Below are positions 16,932-25,646 of a stretch of DNA of 64,000 nt, one piece after another. The stretch is from Chlamydiales bacterium (GTDB lineage Bacteria; Chlamydiota; Chlamydiia; Chlamydiales; JACKPQ01), in NCBI GenBank assembly GCA_024233455.1, contig JACKPP010000001.1, positions 682,001 to 746,000 of the forward strand, given 5' to 3'. Position numbers and translations under genes: made by a program. The notes beneath the pieces were generated by a model. The model saw only the letters and a program-made list of their open reading frames with translations, had not been told where the DNA came from and searched no databases. Within the stretch, counting starts at the first letter, position 1; the number at the start of each line of letters is the position of its first letter.

Positions 16932-17774
16932 ATGCAAAAGTGTTGTTTCACAGCTCTTATAACCCCCTTTACCGAAAAAAATCAACTCGACCTCCAGTCA
17001 TTAATAAAACAAATTCGTGCTCAATCTCCATTGAATGGATTGGTTGTTTTAGGGACAACAGGAGAGCGAATGGCGTTATCCTTTGAAGAAGAAAAATTGA
17101 TTATAGAAACAGCTGTAAAAGAAACGCGTCACGTTGTTGTCGGCTCTGGCTGTAACTGTACTTGGAAATCTGTTGAACGTTCAAAAATGGCAAAAGATCT
17201 TGGTGCAGGTGGAATTTTGGCGATTGTGCCCTATTATAATCGGCCGCCTTATAGAGGCATTTTAAAGCATTTCGAGTCTATTGCTAAGGTTGGCCTGCCT
17301 GTCATTGTTTATCATCATCCCAAGCGAACGGGTACCGCTTTGAGCATTGAAGAACTTGTGGGGATTAGCCAAATTGATGGAGTGGTAGGCATCAAAGAAG
17401 CGTCAAGCGATATAGCATTTGCCAGAAAATTGATTGGGGCTATTGATATTCCTGTTTACTGTGGTGATGATGCCTTGACTTTGGAGATGATTCAACTGGG
17501 GGCTAAAGGAACGATATCTGTTGTGTCCAATATTATTCCGAACGAGTGGGAAGAGATGGTGAGACTGGCTCTGAGTGGTAATTGGGAAAAAGCTTCTGAA
17601 ATTGACAATCGCTATCGGCCACTTGTAGATGCACTAGGCTTGGAGGTAAATCCGATTGGTGTGAAGTATGCGCTTTCCGCTTTGGGTCTATGCGCACCGC
17701 ACATGCGCCTGCCGCTTTGCGAGCCGCTTGAGGAAACAAAGCGAGCAATTAATGAGGTCTTATTTCATAGATAG
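16932..17774 (+). CDS. dapA: 4-Hydroxy-tetrahydrodipicolinate synthase
   Basis: Condenses pyruvate with aspartate semialdehyde, the first committed step to diaminopimelate and lysine. A TIM-barrel aldolase of the DapA class: GTTGE at residues 41-45 binds the pyruvate carboxylate, YYNRP at 101-105, the proton-relay tyrosine Tyr127 in YHHPKRTG and the Schiff-base lysine Lys155 in GIKEAS. 280 residues, slightly short for the family but complete. GGAGG lies before the start. Diaminopimelate fits with the MreC and PBP4 genes here in suggesting peptidoglycan synthesis. The related N-acetylneuraminate lyase is less likely given the motif set. Confidence 0.9.
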   Translation: MQKCCFTALITPFTEKNQLDLQSLIKQIRAQSPLNGLVVLGTTGERMALSFEEEKLIIETAVKETRHVVVGSGCNCTWKSVERSKMAKDLGAGGILAIVPYYNRPPYRGILKHFESIAKVGLPVIVYHHPKRTGTALSIEELVGISQIDGVVGIKEASSDIAFARKLIGAIDIPVYCGDDALTLEMIQLGAKGTISVVSNIIPNEWEEMVRLALSGNWEKASEIDNRYRPLVDALGLEVNPIGVKYALSALGLCAPHMRLPLCEPLEETKRAINEVLFHR

Positions 17775-17877
17775 GATCGTTGACTTTTTAGCAATTTGAT
17801 TAAGTTCTTACAATTTTTTGTGTGGTTATAAACTCAATTATTTTATAGGCTTAGACTAGATTTTAACTGGAGGATGC

Positions 17878-18462
17878 ATGAGAAAATCTTCGTGTGTATT
17901 AATACTAAGTTTGATATGCGTTTTTTTTTATCCTTTGGAGGCAGTTCCTTTCCGACCAGTTCCTTGGTTAACGGATGGGGCGGTGCGTTTTTTAGAAGAA
18001 TTTTTTCAAAAGCATGATGAACCATCCGTATTAGAATTCGGATCGGGATCTTCATCTGTTTGGTTTGCTAAAAGAACAAAAAACTTAACTTCAATTGAGC
18101 ATGATAAGGATTGTCATGATCTTGTTAAGTCGAAAATCAGAGCAATGAGCAATACAGAAAATGTTAAATTGATCCTTAAAGCTCGACCCTATTTTGATGT
18201 GTGCAAACAGTTTTCCACTGAATCTTTTGACCTTATTCTTGTCGATGGAAGGGAAAGAGTGGGCTGTATCAAAGCTGCAATTTCACTTCTAAAACCTGGG
18301 GGGATCATGATGTTAGATAACTCTGAACGTCCTAGATATCGACCCGCATTTAAGGCATTATCCGCTTGGCCGTATTTTGAGGCTAAACAAAAAGGCCGGG
18401 ACCAGTGTAATTTTTATTGTAAAGGTTGGAAAACAAGCTGGTGGATTAAACCAAATGATTAA
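17878..18462 (+). CDS. Exported class I SAM-dependent methyltransferase-like protein
   Basis: 194 residues. The N-terminus is a convincing signal peptide (RKSSCVLILSLICVFFYPLEAVP, in parts: CVLILSLICVFF then PLEA). It is followed by a Rossmann-type methyltransferase: motif I VLEFGSGSSSVWFA at residues 51-64, an acidic motif II (IEHDK), and ILVDGRE as motif IV near residue 120, then LLKPGGIMMLDN as motif V. A methyltransferase with a secretion signal is odd because S-adenosylmethionine is cytosolic; it would make sense if the protein is delivered to the host or is not catalytic. GGAGG precedes the start. It lies between dapA and purB. Substrate unknown. Confidence 0.75.
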   Translation: MRKSSCVLILSLICVFFYPLEAVPFRPVPWLTDGAVRFLEEFFQKHDEPSVLEFGSGSSSVWFAKRTKNLTSIEHDKDCHDLVKSKIRAMSNTENVKLILKARPYFDVCKQFSTESFDLILVDGRERVGCIKAAISLLKPGGIMMLDNSERPRYRPAFKALSAWPYFEAKQKGRDQCNFYCKGWKTSWWIKPND

Positions 18463-18468
18463 AAGCCT

Positions 18469-18486
18469 CGGTCCCTTTAAGGACCG
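18469..18486. terminator. Short hairpin between convergent genes
   Basis: CGGTCC at 18469-18474 pairs with GGACCG at 18481-18486 across six bases. It lies between the methyltransferase-like gene and purB, which converge here. No T-run follows, so it is only a weak candidate. Confidence 0.4.
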
Positions 18487-18511
18487 CTCAACTTTGCTAA
18501 ATTCTCAAATT

Positions 18512-19891
18512 TTAAATGGGTGGCTTGGGTGATTTGGGTATGGATGGAATAGGTAGGGGCTCGATGTGATCCTTGATGTAGGCTAGGGTTTGCTGAGGAG
18601 CAAGACCTGCATGTGTGGATTCTTCGGCGATTTGGGTGATTTCTTCAGGAGTCAGTTTTAGCACAGTATCTGTTTTAAGTTTTTCAATTAGGTGTTTTTT
18701 GTCCGTAGTGTGGGCGTATTGGCGTAGGTGCTCGTGGATGGCCTGACGGCTTTGTCCCTTTTTGACCGCTTTCATCAGGATGGATTCTAGAATGAGATGG
18801 GGATGTTCTTTTTCCAGGTTTGTTTGGATGACGTGGGTATCAACTTGTAGATTAGAAAAGAGATGGATTGCAATGTTGAGCATGCTATCTGCCGTCAGAA
18901 AAGCATCGGGAATGGTGATGCGTCGATTGGCAGAGTCATCTAAGGAGCGCTCTAACCATTGTAGAGAGGCGGTGTAGGCTGTATTTTGTGGAAGGCTGAG
19001 TAGATAGCGAGAAAGAGAGCAGAGGCGCTCTGAGAGGATAGGATTGCGTTTGTGGGGCATGGCCGATGAACCAACTTGTGAGGTACCAAAGCTTTCTGAA
19101 ACTTCATTTAGATGAGCGAGGAGGCGTATGTCGGTTGCGCACTTATGGAGAGAGGTTGCTAGGTAGGATAGTGTAGAGAGAATGTGATGGTCAATTTTAC
19201 GGGGATAGGTTTGTGATGCGATGGGGAGAAGATCTGTAAAGCCAAACTTTTTGGCGAGGATTTGGTCGAGCTTTTGAGGTGCTCCAGGGTCGTTATCAAA
19301 AAGAGTTAGGAAAGAACTTTGAGTTCCGGTAGCCCCTTTGGCACCGAGGAATGGAAGGCTGATAGCATCTAGATGGTGGTAGTCAAAAACTAGATCTTGA
19401 AGCCATAGACAGGCACGCTTGCCAACTGTAGTGGGTTGTGCTGGTTGAAAGTGAGTGTAGCCGACACAGGTTATGTTGGCATGGATTTTGGCAAAAGCAG
19501 CCAGCTTGGAGATGGTAAGGAGCAGCTTTTGTTTGATGAGATGAAGCGCTGCCTTCATGGCGATGAGGTCCCCATTATCGGTGACGTAGCAGGATGTGGC
19601 CCCTAGATGGATGATTCCCCTGGCTAGAGGGCATTGATCGGCATAGGCGCGAATATGTGCTACGACATCGTGGTGGGTTTCTTTTTCGTACTTATGGGCA
19701 AGTTCAAAATCGACTGTGTCCTGATGAGATCGAAGCTGAGCTATTTGTGCATCGGTTATGGGGTGTCCAAGCTCTTGCTGCGCCTCAGCAAGCCCTACCC
19801 AGAGTTTTTTCCACGTGGTGTACTTGAAGTTTGGGCTAAAAAGATCTCGCATCTCTTGGCTGGCGTAGCGCTCTCTTAGTACATCAGACAT
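18512..19891 (-). CDS. purB: Adenylosuccinate lyase
   Basis: Splits adenylosuccinate to AMP and fumarate (and SAICAR to AICAR when the full purine pathway exists). The fumarase/aspartase superfamily signature GSSAMPHKRNP sits near residue 280. Other conserved parts are HLGATSCYVTDNGD, which contains the active-site TS pair, and YTHFQPAQPTTVGKRA, with the catalytic His. 459 residues, normal for the longer, eukaryote-like ASL group. C. trachomatis lacks it as I recall, so purine salvage differs here. It overlaps the pGP6-D-like gene by eight bases and is probably co-transcribed with thrS-parA-pGP6-D. Confidence 0.93.
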   Translation of the reverse strand: MSDVLRERYASQEMRDLFSPNFKYTTWKKLWVGLAEAQQELGHPITDAQIAQLRSHQDTVDFELAHKYEKETHHDVVAHIRAYADQCPLARGIIHLGATSCYVTDNGDLIAMKAALHLIKQKLLLTISKLAAFAKIHANITCVGYTHFQPAQPTTVGKRACLWLQDLVFDYHHLDAISLPFLGAKGATGTQSSFLTLFDNDPGAPQKLDQILAKKFGFTDLLPIASQTYPRKIDHHILSTLSYLATSLHKCATDIRLLAHLNEVSESFGTSQVGSSAMPHKRNPILSERLCSLSRYLLSLPQNTAYTASLQWLERSLDDSANRRITIPDAFLTADSMLNIAIHLFSNLQVDTHVIQTNLEKEHPHLILESILMKAVKKGQSRQAIHEHLRQYAHTTDKKHLIEKLKTDTVLKLTPEEITQIAEESTHAGLAPQQTLAYIKDHIEPLPIPSIPKSPKPPI

Positions 19892-20624
19892 CTACGAGGG
19901 TGCGCAATTGGGCAATCAAAGCTTTGATTTTGTCTTTTTCGCGCGGTGTTGTGTCAAAGTTGTTTTGAATCTCGGCAATCGAACGTTTAAGTGAGGAGAT
20001 GAGTTTTTTTGCAGGTCTTGATTGGCGTTTGTCAGTCACGGTAAGAGGAAATTTTTCACGGATGAGCGATAGAAGTGTTTCTTTGGATTCTCCCTTAAAG
20101 TTTTCTATGACTTTAATTTTATCGACAAATTCTCCGGTGCGGCTGGCCAGTGCGTAGATAACCTGACGAGGAAGATCTTCGGCCTTTTTTTTGACCATAT
20201 CAGAGAGCTCAGTGTAAAATTCATAGTATTGTAAGAAGTTGTAGGGGGTTTGGCGATTGCCATAGGAAGATATTAACCACTCGGTAAAGGCTCCGTCGCG
20301 ATAGTTTTTAAGAAGTTTTTGCGCTTTTTGAATACGCTCTCCATGAAGGACTACCGCTTGGTTGTTGATGGCTTTAACCTCAGAAGTCAATTTGCACAAG
20401 TTTTGCAGATCGTCACCGATATCTTGGTCTTCAGCATCTTTGTATGTTTCAAGCAATTGCTGTAGGTGCTCATGTTCGTGTGCACTTAAGTCCGTTACTC
20501 GAAAAACACCACCAAAACTGGACAATTCGCCAGCTCCCGTGCGATTAGCAAGGGCATCCATCTTTTCTGATGATTTAGTGCGTTTTTTGAATCTTTCTGC
20601 AAGCAACATGTTCAGCTTGGCCAT
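19884..20624 (-). CDS. pGP6-D-like protein (CT583-type)
   Basis: 246 residues, helical and charged, with an RxGAGELSSFGG-type N-terminal segment followed by LSAHEHEHLQQLL, and a middle part with YGNRQTPYNFLQYYEFY. These match the chlamydial plasmid protein pGP6-D and its chromosomal paralog CT583 as I remember them. On both the plasmid and the chromosome this gene sits next to a ParA-type ATPase, as here, so a role in DNA partition or segregation is likely but unproved. GGAG lies before the start at 20624, and the 19-bp palindrome copy at 20635-20653 sits immediately upstream, overlapping the end of parA. Confidence 0.75.
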   Translation of the reverse strand: MAKLNMLLAERFKKRTKSSEKMDALANRTGAGELSSFGGVFRVTDLSAHEHEHLQQLLETYKDAEDQDIGDDLQNLCKLTSEVKAINNQAVVLHGERIQKAQKLLKNYRDGAFTEWLISSYGNRQTPYNFLQYYEFYTELSDMVKKKAEDLPRQVIYALASRTGEFVDKIKVIENFKGESKETLLSLIREKFPLTVTDKRQSRPAKKLISSLKRSIAEIQNNFDTTPREKDKIKALIAQLRTLVDV

Positions 20625-20634
20625 CTTAACTCCT

Positions 20635-20653
20635 ATGTAAAGCGGTTTTACTT
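20635..20653. repeat. 19-bp near-palindrome, copy 3 (two end mismatches)
   Basis: ATGTAAAGCGGTTTTACTT, spanning the stop of parA and the short gap before the pGP6-D-like gene. It matches the consensus except at the last two bases. Confidence 0.7.
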
Positions 20654-21442
20654 TTGTTTAATCCGCTTGAGAATTTCTTTCGTTAACTTGATATAGTCTT
20701 CTGATGCGCGACTATTGGGTGCGATATCGAAAATCGGCCTTCCGTGAATGGAAGCTTCAGAAACTTGAATATCGCGCCGTACTTTTTGTTTAAGTGTTTT
20801 TCCAGGGAACGTGGATTCAATGAGGTCTAAAAATGCATCGTTGCTTTTTCCTCGCTTATTCCAAAATGACAGAGCTACCCCGAGGATGTTCAGTGAATGT
20901 CGTTTGGAAATATTATCTATGAAATGAGAAAGACGTTGCAATCCCTTTACACTGTAGAATTCGGGAGTGGCACAAACGAGGCTGTGCTTGGATGCGATAA
21001 GAGCTGATTCTGTGAGCCAACAGAGCGATGGAGGGGTGTCAATAATGATGAAATCGTAGGCATCTGTCTTTAATGTTTGCTTTAGACGCTCATGAGAGTA
21101 GCGATCTGAAGCCAGATTGCCAGAGAGTTCTAGACGCTCAAGCCATGAATCAGCCGGTATAAGGTCTAAATTGCGCATCTGGGTACGAAGGATGACTTCT
21201 TCCAGCTGTTTTTCTCCCTGTAATACTGGGGCTAGACTATCCTGGCTGTCGGGATCAAAACCAAGTCCAGTCGTAAGGTTGGCTTGGGCATCAAAGTCGA
21301 TCAGAAGGACACGTTTTTTGTGAAATTTTGTTAGTGCAGAGGCTAGGTGCAAAGCTGTCGATGTTTTAGCTGTGCCACCTTTAAAACTGCTAACAGTAAT
21401 AATTTCTGGAGTTTTAGTTATTGTAGCTGGGTGTGAGGGCAT
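20648..21442 (-). CDS. parA: ParA-type chromosome partition ATPase (CT582-type)
   Basis: 265 residues from the ATG at 21442, which I prefer to one 13 codons upstream because it overlaps thrS less and has AAGAG before it. The deviant Walker A motif reads SFKGGTAKTST with the signature lysine at 21 and an alanine replacing the usual glycine (KGGTAKT). The family's other motifs follow: LLIDFDAQANLTTGLG and FIIIDTPPSLCWLTE. ParA proteins form ATP-dependent nucleoid-bound gradients that move DNA cargo. It is placed between thrS and the pGP6-D-like gene as in Chlamydia (CT581-CT583). No parB lies in this window. Confidence 0.88.
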   Translation of the reverse strand: MPSHPATITKTPEIITVSSFKGGTAKTSTALHLASALTKFHKKRVLLIDFDAQANLTTGLGFDPDSQDSLAPVLQGEKQLEEVILRTQMRNLDLIPADSWLERLELSGNLASDRYSHERLKQTLKTDAYDFIIIDTPPSLCWLTESALIASKHSLVCATPEFYSVKGLQRLSHFIDNISKRHSLNILGVALSFWNKRGKSNDAFLDLIESTFPGKTLKQKVRRDIQVSEASIHGRPIFDIAPNSRASEDYIKLTKEILKRIKQK

Positions 21443-23333
21443 AACTCTTGACTTCCTTGCATATTTTTTCGACAAATGCATCCGGCTTTACTTCACCATG
21501 CACGATGTTATCACGGGTACGTACCGTGATGGTACCATTTTCTAATTCTTGGTCACCGACGGTTAACATATAATTGGTTTGCGTTGTTTGTGCAAGGCGA
21601 ACTTTTTTGCTGACCGATTCGTTGGTGTCGTCAACATCGACTGTAAAGCCTTTCTGTCTAAAATTTTTGGCCAGCCGATAGGCGTAATCATTGTGTCTGT
21701 CGGCAACAGGGATGATGGCGATTTGTCTTGGACTCATCCATAGCGGAAATTTTCCAGCAAAGTGTTCCACTAATATCCCATAAAACCTTTCCAGTGAGCC
21801 AAAAATGGCCCTGTGGATCATGACAGGGCGCTTATGTTGACCATCGCAATCGGTGTATTCTAAATCAAATCTTTCTGGAAGCGCCATGTCTAGTTGGATG
21901 GTTCCACACTGCCAAGATCGACCAAGTGCATCTTGAATATGCAGGTCAATCTTGGGACCGTAAAATGCGCCGTCGCCCTCATTAATTTTATAAGGATGAC
22001 CCGAGGCATCAAGCGCATCTCTAAGGCCATTTGTAGCAATTTCCCAATCTTTATCCGAACCTATGGTACTCTTTTTTTCTGGCCTGGTTGAAAGTTCAAA
22101 GGTGTATTTCAAGCCAAATGCCCCGTATGTTTTTTCAACCAGTTTTAGCACGTTTAAAATTTCGTCTTTGATCTGGCTTCCGGTCATAAAAATATGCGCA
22201 TCATCTTGATGGAAACTGCGAACGCGAAACATGCCGCTTACGGCACCGGATGGTTCAAATCGATGTACATGGCCAAGTTCCGCAATTTTGAGAGGAAAAT
22301 CACGGTAGCTGTGGTTTTTAGACGCGTAATACAGCATGCAACCGGGACAATTCATCGGCTTAATAGCAAAGCTCTTTTCCTCTACTTCGGTGGTGTACAT
22401 GTTTTCTCGATAGTGTTCCCAATGTCCCGATTTTTCCCATAACTCGCGGGTTAAAATTTGGGGGGTTTTGATCTCTTCGTAGTTAGCTTCCAGGTGTAAA
22501 ACCCTCCAAAAATCTAAGAGGCGATTCCAAATCACCATGCCTTTTGGATGGATAAACGGCATTGCCGGTGCTTCTTCTTTGAATGAAAAGAGATCGAGTT
22601 TAGCTCCTAAAATTCTGTGGTCCCGTTTTTTGGCTTCCTCTACCAGATGTAGATAGTCTTTGAGTTGCTTACGGTCGGGAAAAGAAACGCCATAAATACG
22701 GGTGAGCATGGTATTTTTGCTATCGCCGCGCCAGTAGGCTCCAGAAGTTTTAGTGAGTTTAAAAGCTTTGATTTTTCCTAAATTGGGAAGATGAGGGCCT
22801 CGGCAAAGATCGAAAAATTCTCCTTGGCGGTAAGCAGTAATAGGGCTATTGTCTTCAAAACTTTCTATCAGCTCGTTTTTGTAGGGATTTTTAGAAAAGG
22901 CTTCTAATGCTGCCTTTTTATCACGAAAAAGCTCTCTTTGGGGTTGATGGTTTTCTTTCAAAATGACTTGGATTTCTTTTTCGATTTTGGGAAAATCCTC
23001 TTCAGAGATAGGCAAGTTATCGAAGTCGTAGTAAAACCCCTGTTTGATAGGTGGTCCAATAGTTGGAATGGCCTCAGGCCAAAGGCGTAAAATTGCTTGG
23101 GCCAGTACGTGGGCTGAGCTGTGCCAGAATATCTCCTTACCCAAAGCCTCGTCAAATGAGATAAAATGGACTTGATCACCAGCTTGTAATGGGCAAGAGA
23201 GGTCTTTTGCTTCACCATTTACCAAAACGGCAAGGGCTTGGTGGGGATCTCTTAAATTTAGCATTTCGGCAAGTTCTTTTGCCTTGCTGCCCTCTGCTAT
23301 TTGAATTTCTGAGCCGTTGTGATAAATCAACAT
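21414..23333 (-). CDS. thrS: Threonyl-tRNA synthetase
   Basis: Charges tRNA-Thr. The start at 23333 (MLIYHNGSEIQIAEG) begins with the N-terminal TGS domain and follows AGGA at the right spacing; a start 11 codons upstream is possible. Domains: TGS to about residue 60, the HxxxH editing domain (HVLAQAILRLWPEA), the class II core with PMNCPGC (a zinc-binding Cys), FRVRSFHQDDAHIF and the C-terminal anticodon-binding domain from PRQIAIIPV on. About 639 residues, normal. Its 3' end overlaps parA. Confidence 0.96.
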   Translation of the reverse strand: MLIYHNGSEIQIAEGSKAKELAEMLNLRDPHQALAVLVNGEAKDLSCPLQAGDQVHFISFDEALGKEIFWHSSAHVLAQAILRLWPEAIPTIGPPIKQGFYYDFDNLPISEEDFPKIEKEIQVILKENHQPQRELFRDKKAALEAFSKNPYKNELIESFEDNSPITAYRQGEFFDLCRGPHLPNLGKIKAFKLTKTSGAYWRGDSKNTMLTRIYGVSFPDRKQLKDYLHLVEEAKKRDHRILGAKLDLFSFKEEAPAMPFIHPKGMVIWNRLLDFWRVLHLEANYEEIKTPQILTRELWEKSGHWEHYRENMYTTEVEEKSFAIKPMNCPGCMLYYASKNHSYRDFPLKIAELGHVHRFEPSGAVSGMFRVRSFHQDDAHIFMTGSQIKDEILNVLKLVEKTYGAFGLKYTFELSTRPEKKSTIGSDKDWEIATNGLRDALDASGHPYKINEGDGAFYGPKIDLHIQDALGRSWQCGTIQLDMALPERFDLEYTDCDGQHKRPVMIHRAIFGSLERFYGILVEHFAGKFPLWMSPRQIAIIPVADRHNDYAYRLAKNFRQKGFTVDVDDTNESVSKKVRLAQTTQTNYMLTVGDQELENGTITVRTRDNIVHGEVKPDAFVEKICKEVKSYALTPSYNN

Positions 23334-23409
23334 AAAGGTCCTGATCTGAGTTTTATTATTATTCATTGTATAGTCTAATAGAGAGGGACTGAAAACTCAA
23401 GAGATACCG

Positions 23410-25548
23410 GTGTCGATAGAAAATATTTTAAATTTAAACCAGCGGGAAGTGCTGGCAAAAGGTGCTTCGAACAAAGAAGGTTTTAGGGCTTTATGGAATG
23501 CGCGTGAACTTGCCAGGTATCTGGTTAAAAGCCCAGATCAGCTCTCTACAATAAAAGTGGCATTGGAGGGTTATTACCGCCTTCACTCAGACCAAGCGCT
23601 TTACCAAGAGCATCAAGTTGCTATTTTAAACTTGTTGCATAAACAACCAGCACTTTGGAAGAAGATCCTCGGTGCGTACACATCTATCGATTTCCCCCCC
23701 GAATACGTTCGGTATGCATTACAACTCAAAAGGCCTGAAAAAATTGACGATATGCATGCTGCTGCGATGCTTTTATCGGCGGCGTTGACACCTCTTAGGC
23801 AAAGTATTGGCTCTTGCTTTGCAACGGCTCCGGCTATGACGGTGCAGCGTTACCACTTAGAGATGTTTATTGACGATTGCTTAGAGCTGATGCAAACCGG
23901 TCGGTTAAAGCGCGTTTTTGAAGGAGCAGAGCATGCCGTTCCTTTAAGTCCATCTTGGGGTGAAGGTGAACTAGACCGCCCCTTGCTTAGGCTGGACGAT
24001 CCGCTTCTTTTGCTTGCCCTGGAAGGTGATAATCCTAAACATGGTGCCAAAACGATAAGAGAGGCCCTAGGTTCAGAAGAGGCTTGCGCCTACTATAAAT
24101 CATTTACCGAACATCCCCTCTTGAAGTTGTGGGAATACACCCTAGCTAGTTTTTGCGACTATAAAGTTGAGCTCTATAAATGGAATTTACAAGCTGCCCT
24201 GGGTTTTGATCCCAATGATTTGGGCGGCATAGGCCAAATCATGCACGCTTTTGTATCTGAGCGTTTGGAAAAGGCTAACCAAACAATGATGGAGCGCCAA
24301 CAAGATGTCGAAGAAACGTATGGTCAAATGAAATTGGCTGAGAATTTTTTTAAAGATGCGACATCTTACAACCAAGCCAGAAGGCACAAGGCAATGCATA
24401 CCGCGCATAGTTTTCAATTCGAGCAAAGCCTCCAAAGCCGTGATGATGCCAAGTCACAAGCTGAAAACTACGCCAAGTTTTTTAACTATCTCACGAGTCA
24501 ATATCGAAGTTATTTTGAGGTGTATTTTCAAGAAGTATTTGATCCCCAAATCTTAGATGTAAACCCAGAACTTTTTGCCGATAGTCCAGCAGGATTTCGT
24601 TTAATCTACAAGCATGGCAGAAAAAAACCAAGCCAGTGGACTTTGATTCAGAGTAAGGACGATTACCTCTTTGCATTGATGGATTTTTTTCGCATGACCG
24701 AAAATCAGCTGATAGCGGCATGTGACTGGGAAGAGGGAAAAAAGGCCATAGTAGATCTAACTACAGACATAATATTGCATTTGCAGACTGAAGACTTTAT
24801 CGCATCGGCCCAAAAGCGTGTTGTCCACATGCACCAAACATCCCAAACAGGCGCGATCCATTTGACACCTTGGAGTTATCTATCAGGGGGCTCTATGGAG
24901 CATTTGCTAAAGTGCTACTTTTGCGTAGAAAATCCAATAGCTAAAGAGGAGAAAATCGTAGAAAGCCCCACCGATTTACTCATTTTTTATATCGAAGTTA
25001 TGAAAAGCGCCAAACCGTTTGTAGTTGAGGGTGGAATTCCCCTATTTGCCTATTCGCCAACACACGCTTTTAGACTCCTGCCCCAGTTGGAATCTTTTAA
25101 AAATGCTTGGATGGATAAAGGGTTTACCTACACCTGGGTGCGTGACAATTACGTAGACCCAGGTTACCAATTTTATGCCAAACAAACCCTCTCGTCTAGC
25201 CAGCAAAGAGATCTGTTAAAAAAAATGGGGATAGAGCATAGCTTTAGCCGAAACTCTCTATCATTGAGAGAATTTCGCATGCAGGTCATTGATCAATTTC
25301 CAGGGGCCATCTCTCTAATTGATGGGCTATTAATTGAATGTAAACCCGGTGTAAAACCGCTTTACTTTGCTGATACCAATTGGCCAGGGCTATTCTTTGC
25401 TTTCGCTGTCAATCCAGGAACTCTAGAGCTGGACTTATGGCGTAGCGATCCTCAATTTAACCATCCCCGCTCCATGCATATGTGGCAAAATGATTTAAAT
25501 GGAACATCGCAAAAACCTTGGGGTGTTTTTATGCATAAATTTTTCTAG
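23410..25548 (+). CDS. Conserved chlamydial protein of unknown function (CT580-type)
   Basis: 712 residues, begins with GTG at 23410. No transmembrane segment or signal peptide is evident; the protein is rich in helices and has a stretch LRQSIGSCFATAPAMTVQRYHLE near residue 140 (in parts: GSCFATAPAM and QRYHLE) that looks like a conserved core with a cysteine-containing loop. The C-terminal part has a histidine- and tryptophan-rich section (NHPRSMHMWQ). I do not recognise a family beyond the chlamydial orthologous group next to thrS, where C. trachomatis has CT580 as I recall. Cys, His and Asp residues in these segments could form a papain-like site, but that is speculation. A palindrome copy lies inside at 25349-25367. 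Confidence 0.7.
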   Translation: MSIENILNLNQREVLAKGASNKEGFRALWNARELARYLVKSPDQLSTIKVALEGYYRLHSDQALYQEHQVAILNLLHKQPALWKKILGAYTSIDFPPEYVRYALQLKRPEKIDDMHAAAMLLSAALTPLRQSIGSCFATAPAMTVQRYHLEMFIDDCLELMQTGRLKRVFEGAEHAVPLSPSWGEGELDRPLLRLDDPLLLLALEGDNPKHGAKTIREALGSEEACAYYKSFTEHPLLKLWEYTLASFCDYKVELYKWNLQAALGFDPNDLGGIGQIMHAFVSERLEKANQTMMERQQDVEETYGQMKLAENFFKDATSYNQARRHKAMHTAHSFQFEQSLQSRDDAKSQAENYAKFFNYLTSQYRSYFEVYFQEVFDPQILDVNPELFADSPAGFRLIYKHGRKKPSQWTLIQSKDDYLFALMDFFRMTENQLIAACDWEEGKKAIVDLTTDIILHLQTEDFIASAQKRVVHMHQTSQTGAIHLTPWSYLSGGSMEHLLKCYFCVENPIAKEEKIVESPTDLLIFYIEVMKSAKPFVVEGGIPLFAYSPTHAFRLLPQLESFKNAWMDKGFTYTWVRDNYVDPGYQFYAKQTLSSSQQRDLLKKMGIEHSFSRNSLSLREFRMQVIDQFPGAISLIDGLLIECKPGVKPLYFADTNWPGLFFAFAVNPGTLELDLWRSDPQFNHPRSMHMWQNDLNGTSQKPWGVFMHKFF
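25349..25367. repeat. 19-bp near-palindrome, copy 4 (end mismatches)
   Basis: GTGTAAAACCGCTTTACTT, inside the CT580-type gene. The inner 16 bases (positions 2-17) fit the consensus. Confidence 0.65.
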
Positions 25549-25646
25549 GTCTCTATTAACCCTCACCCCACGAAAAAAACAAATTCTCATACACAAATCT
25601 CCCAAGTTATTAGCCATAAAGTCGGAAAAGCCCTAAGCTAAAGAGC

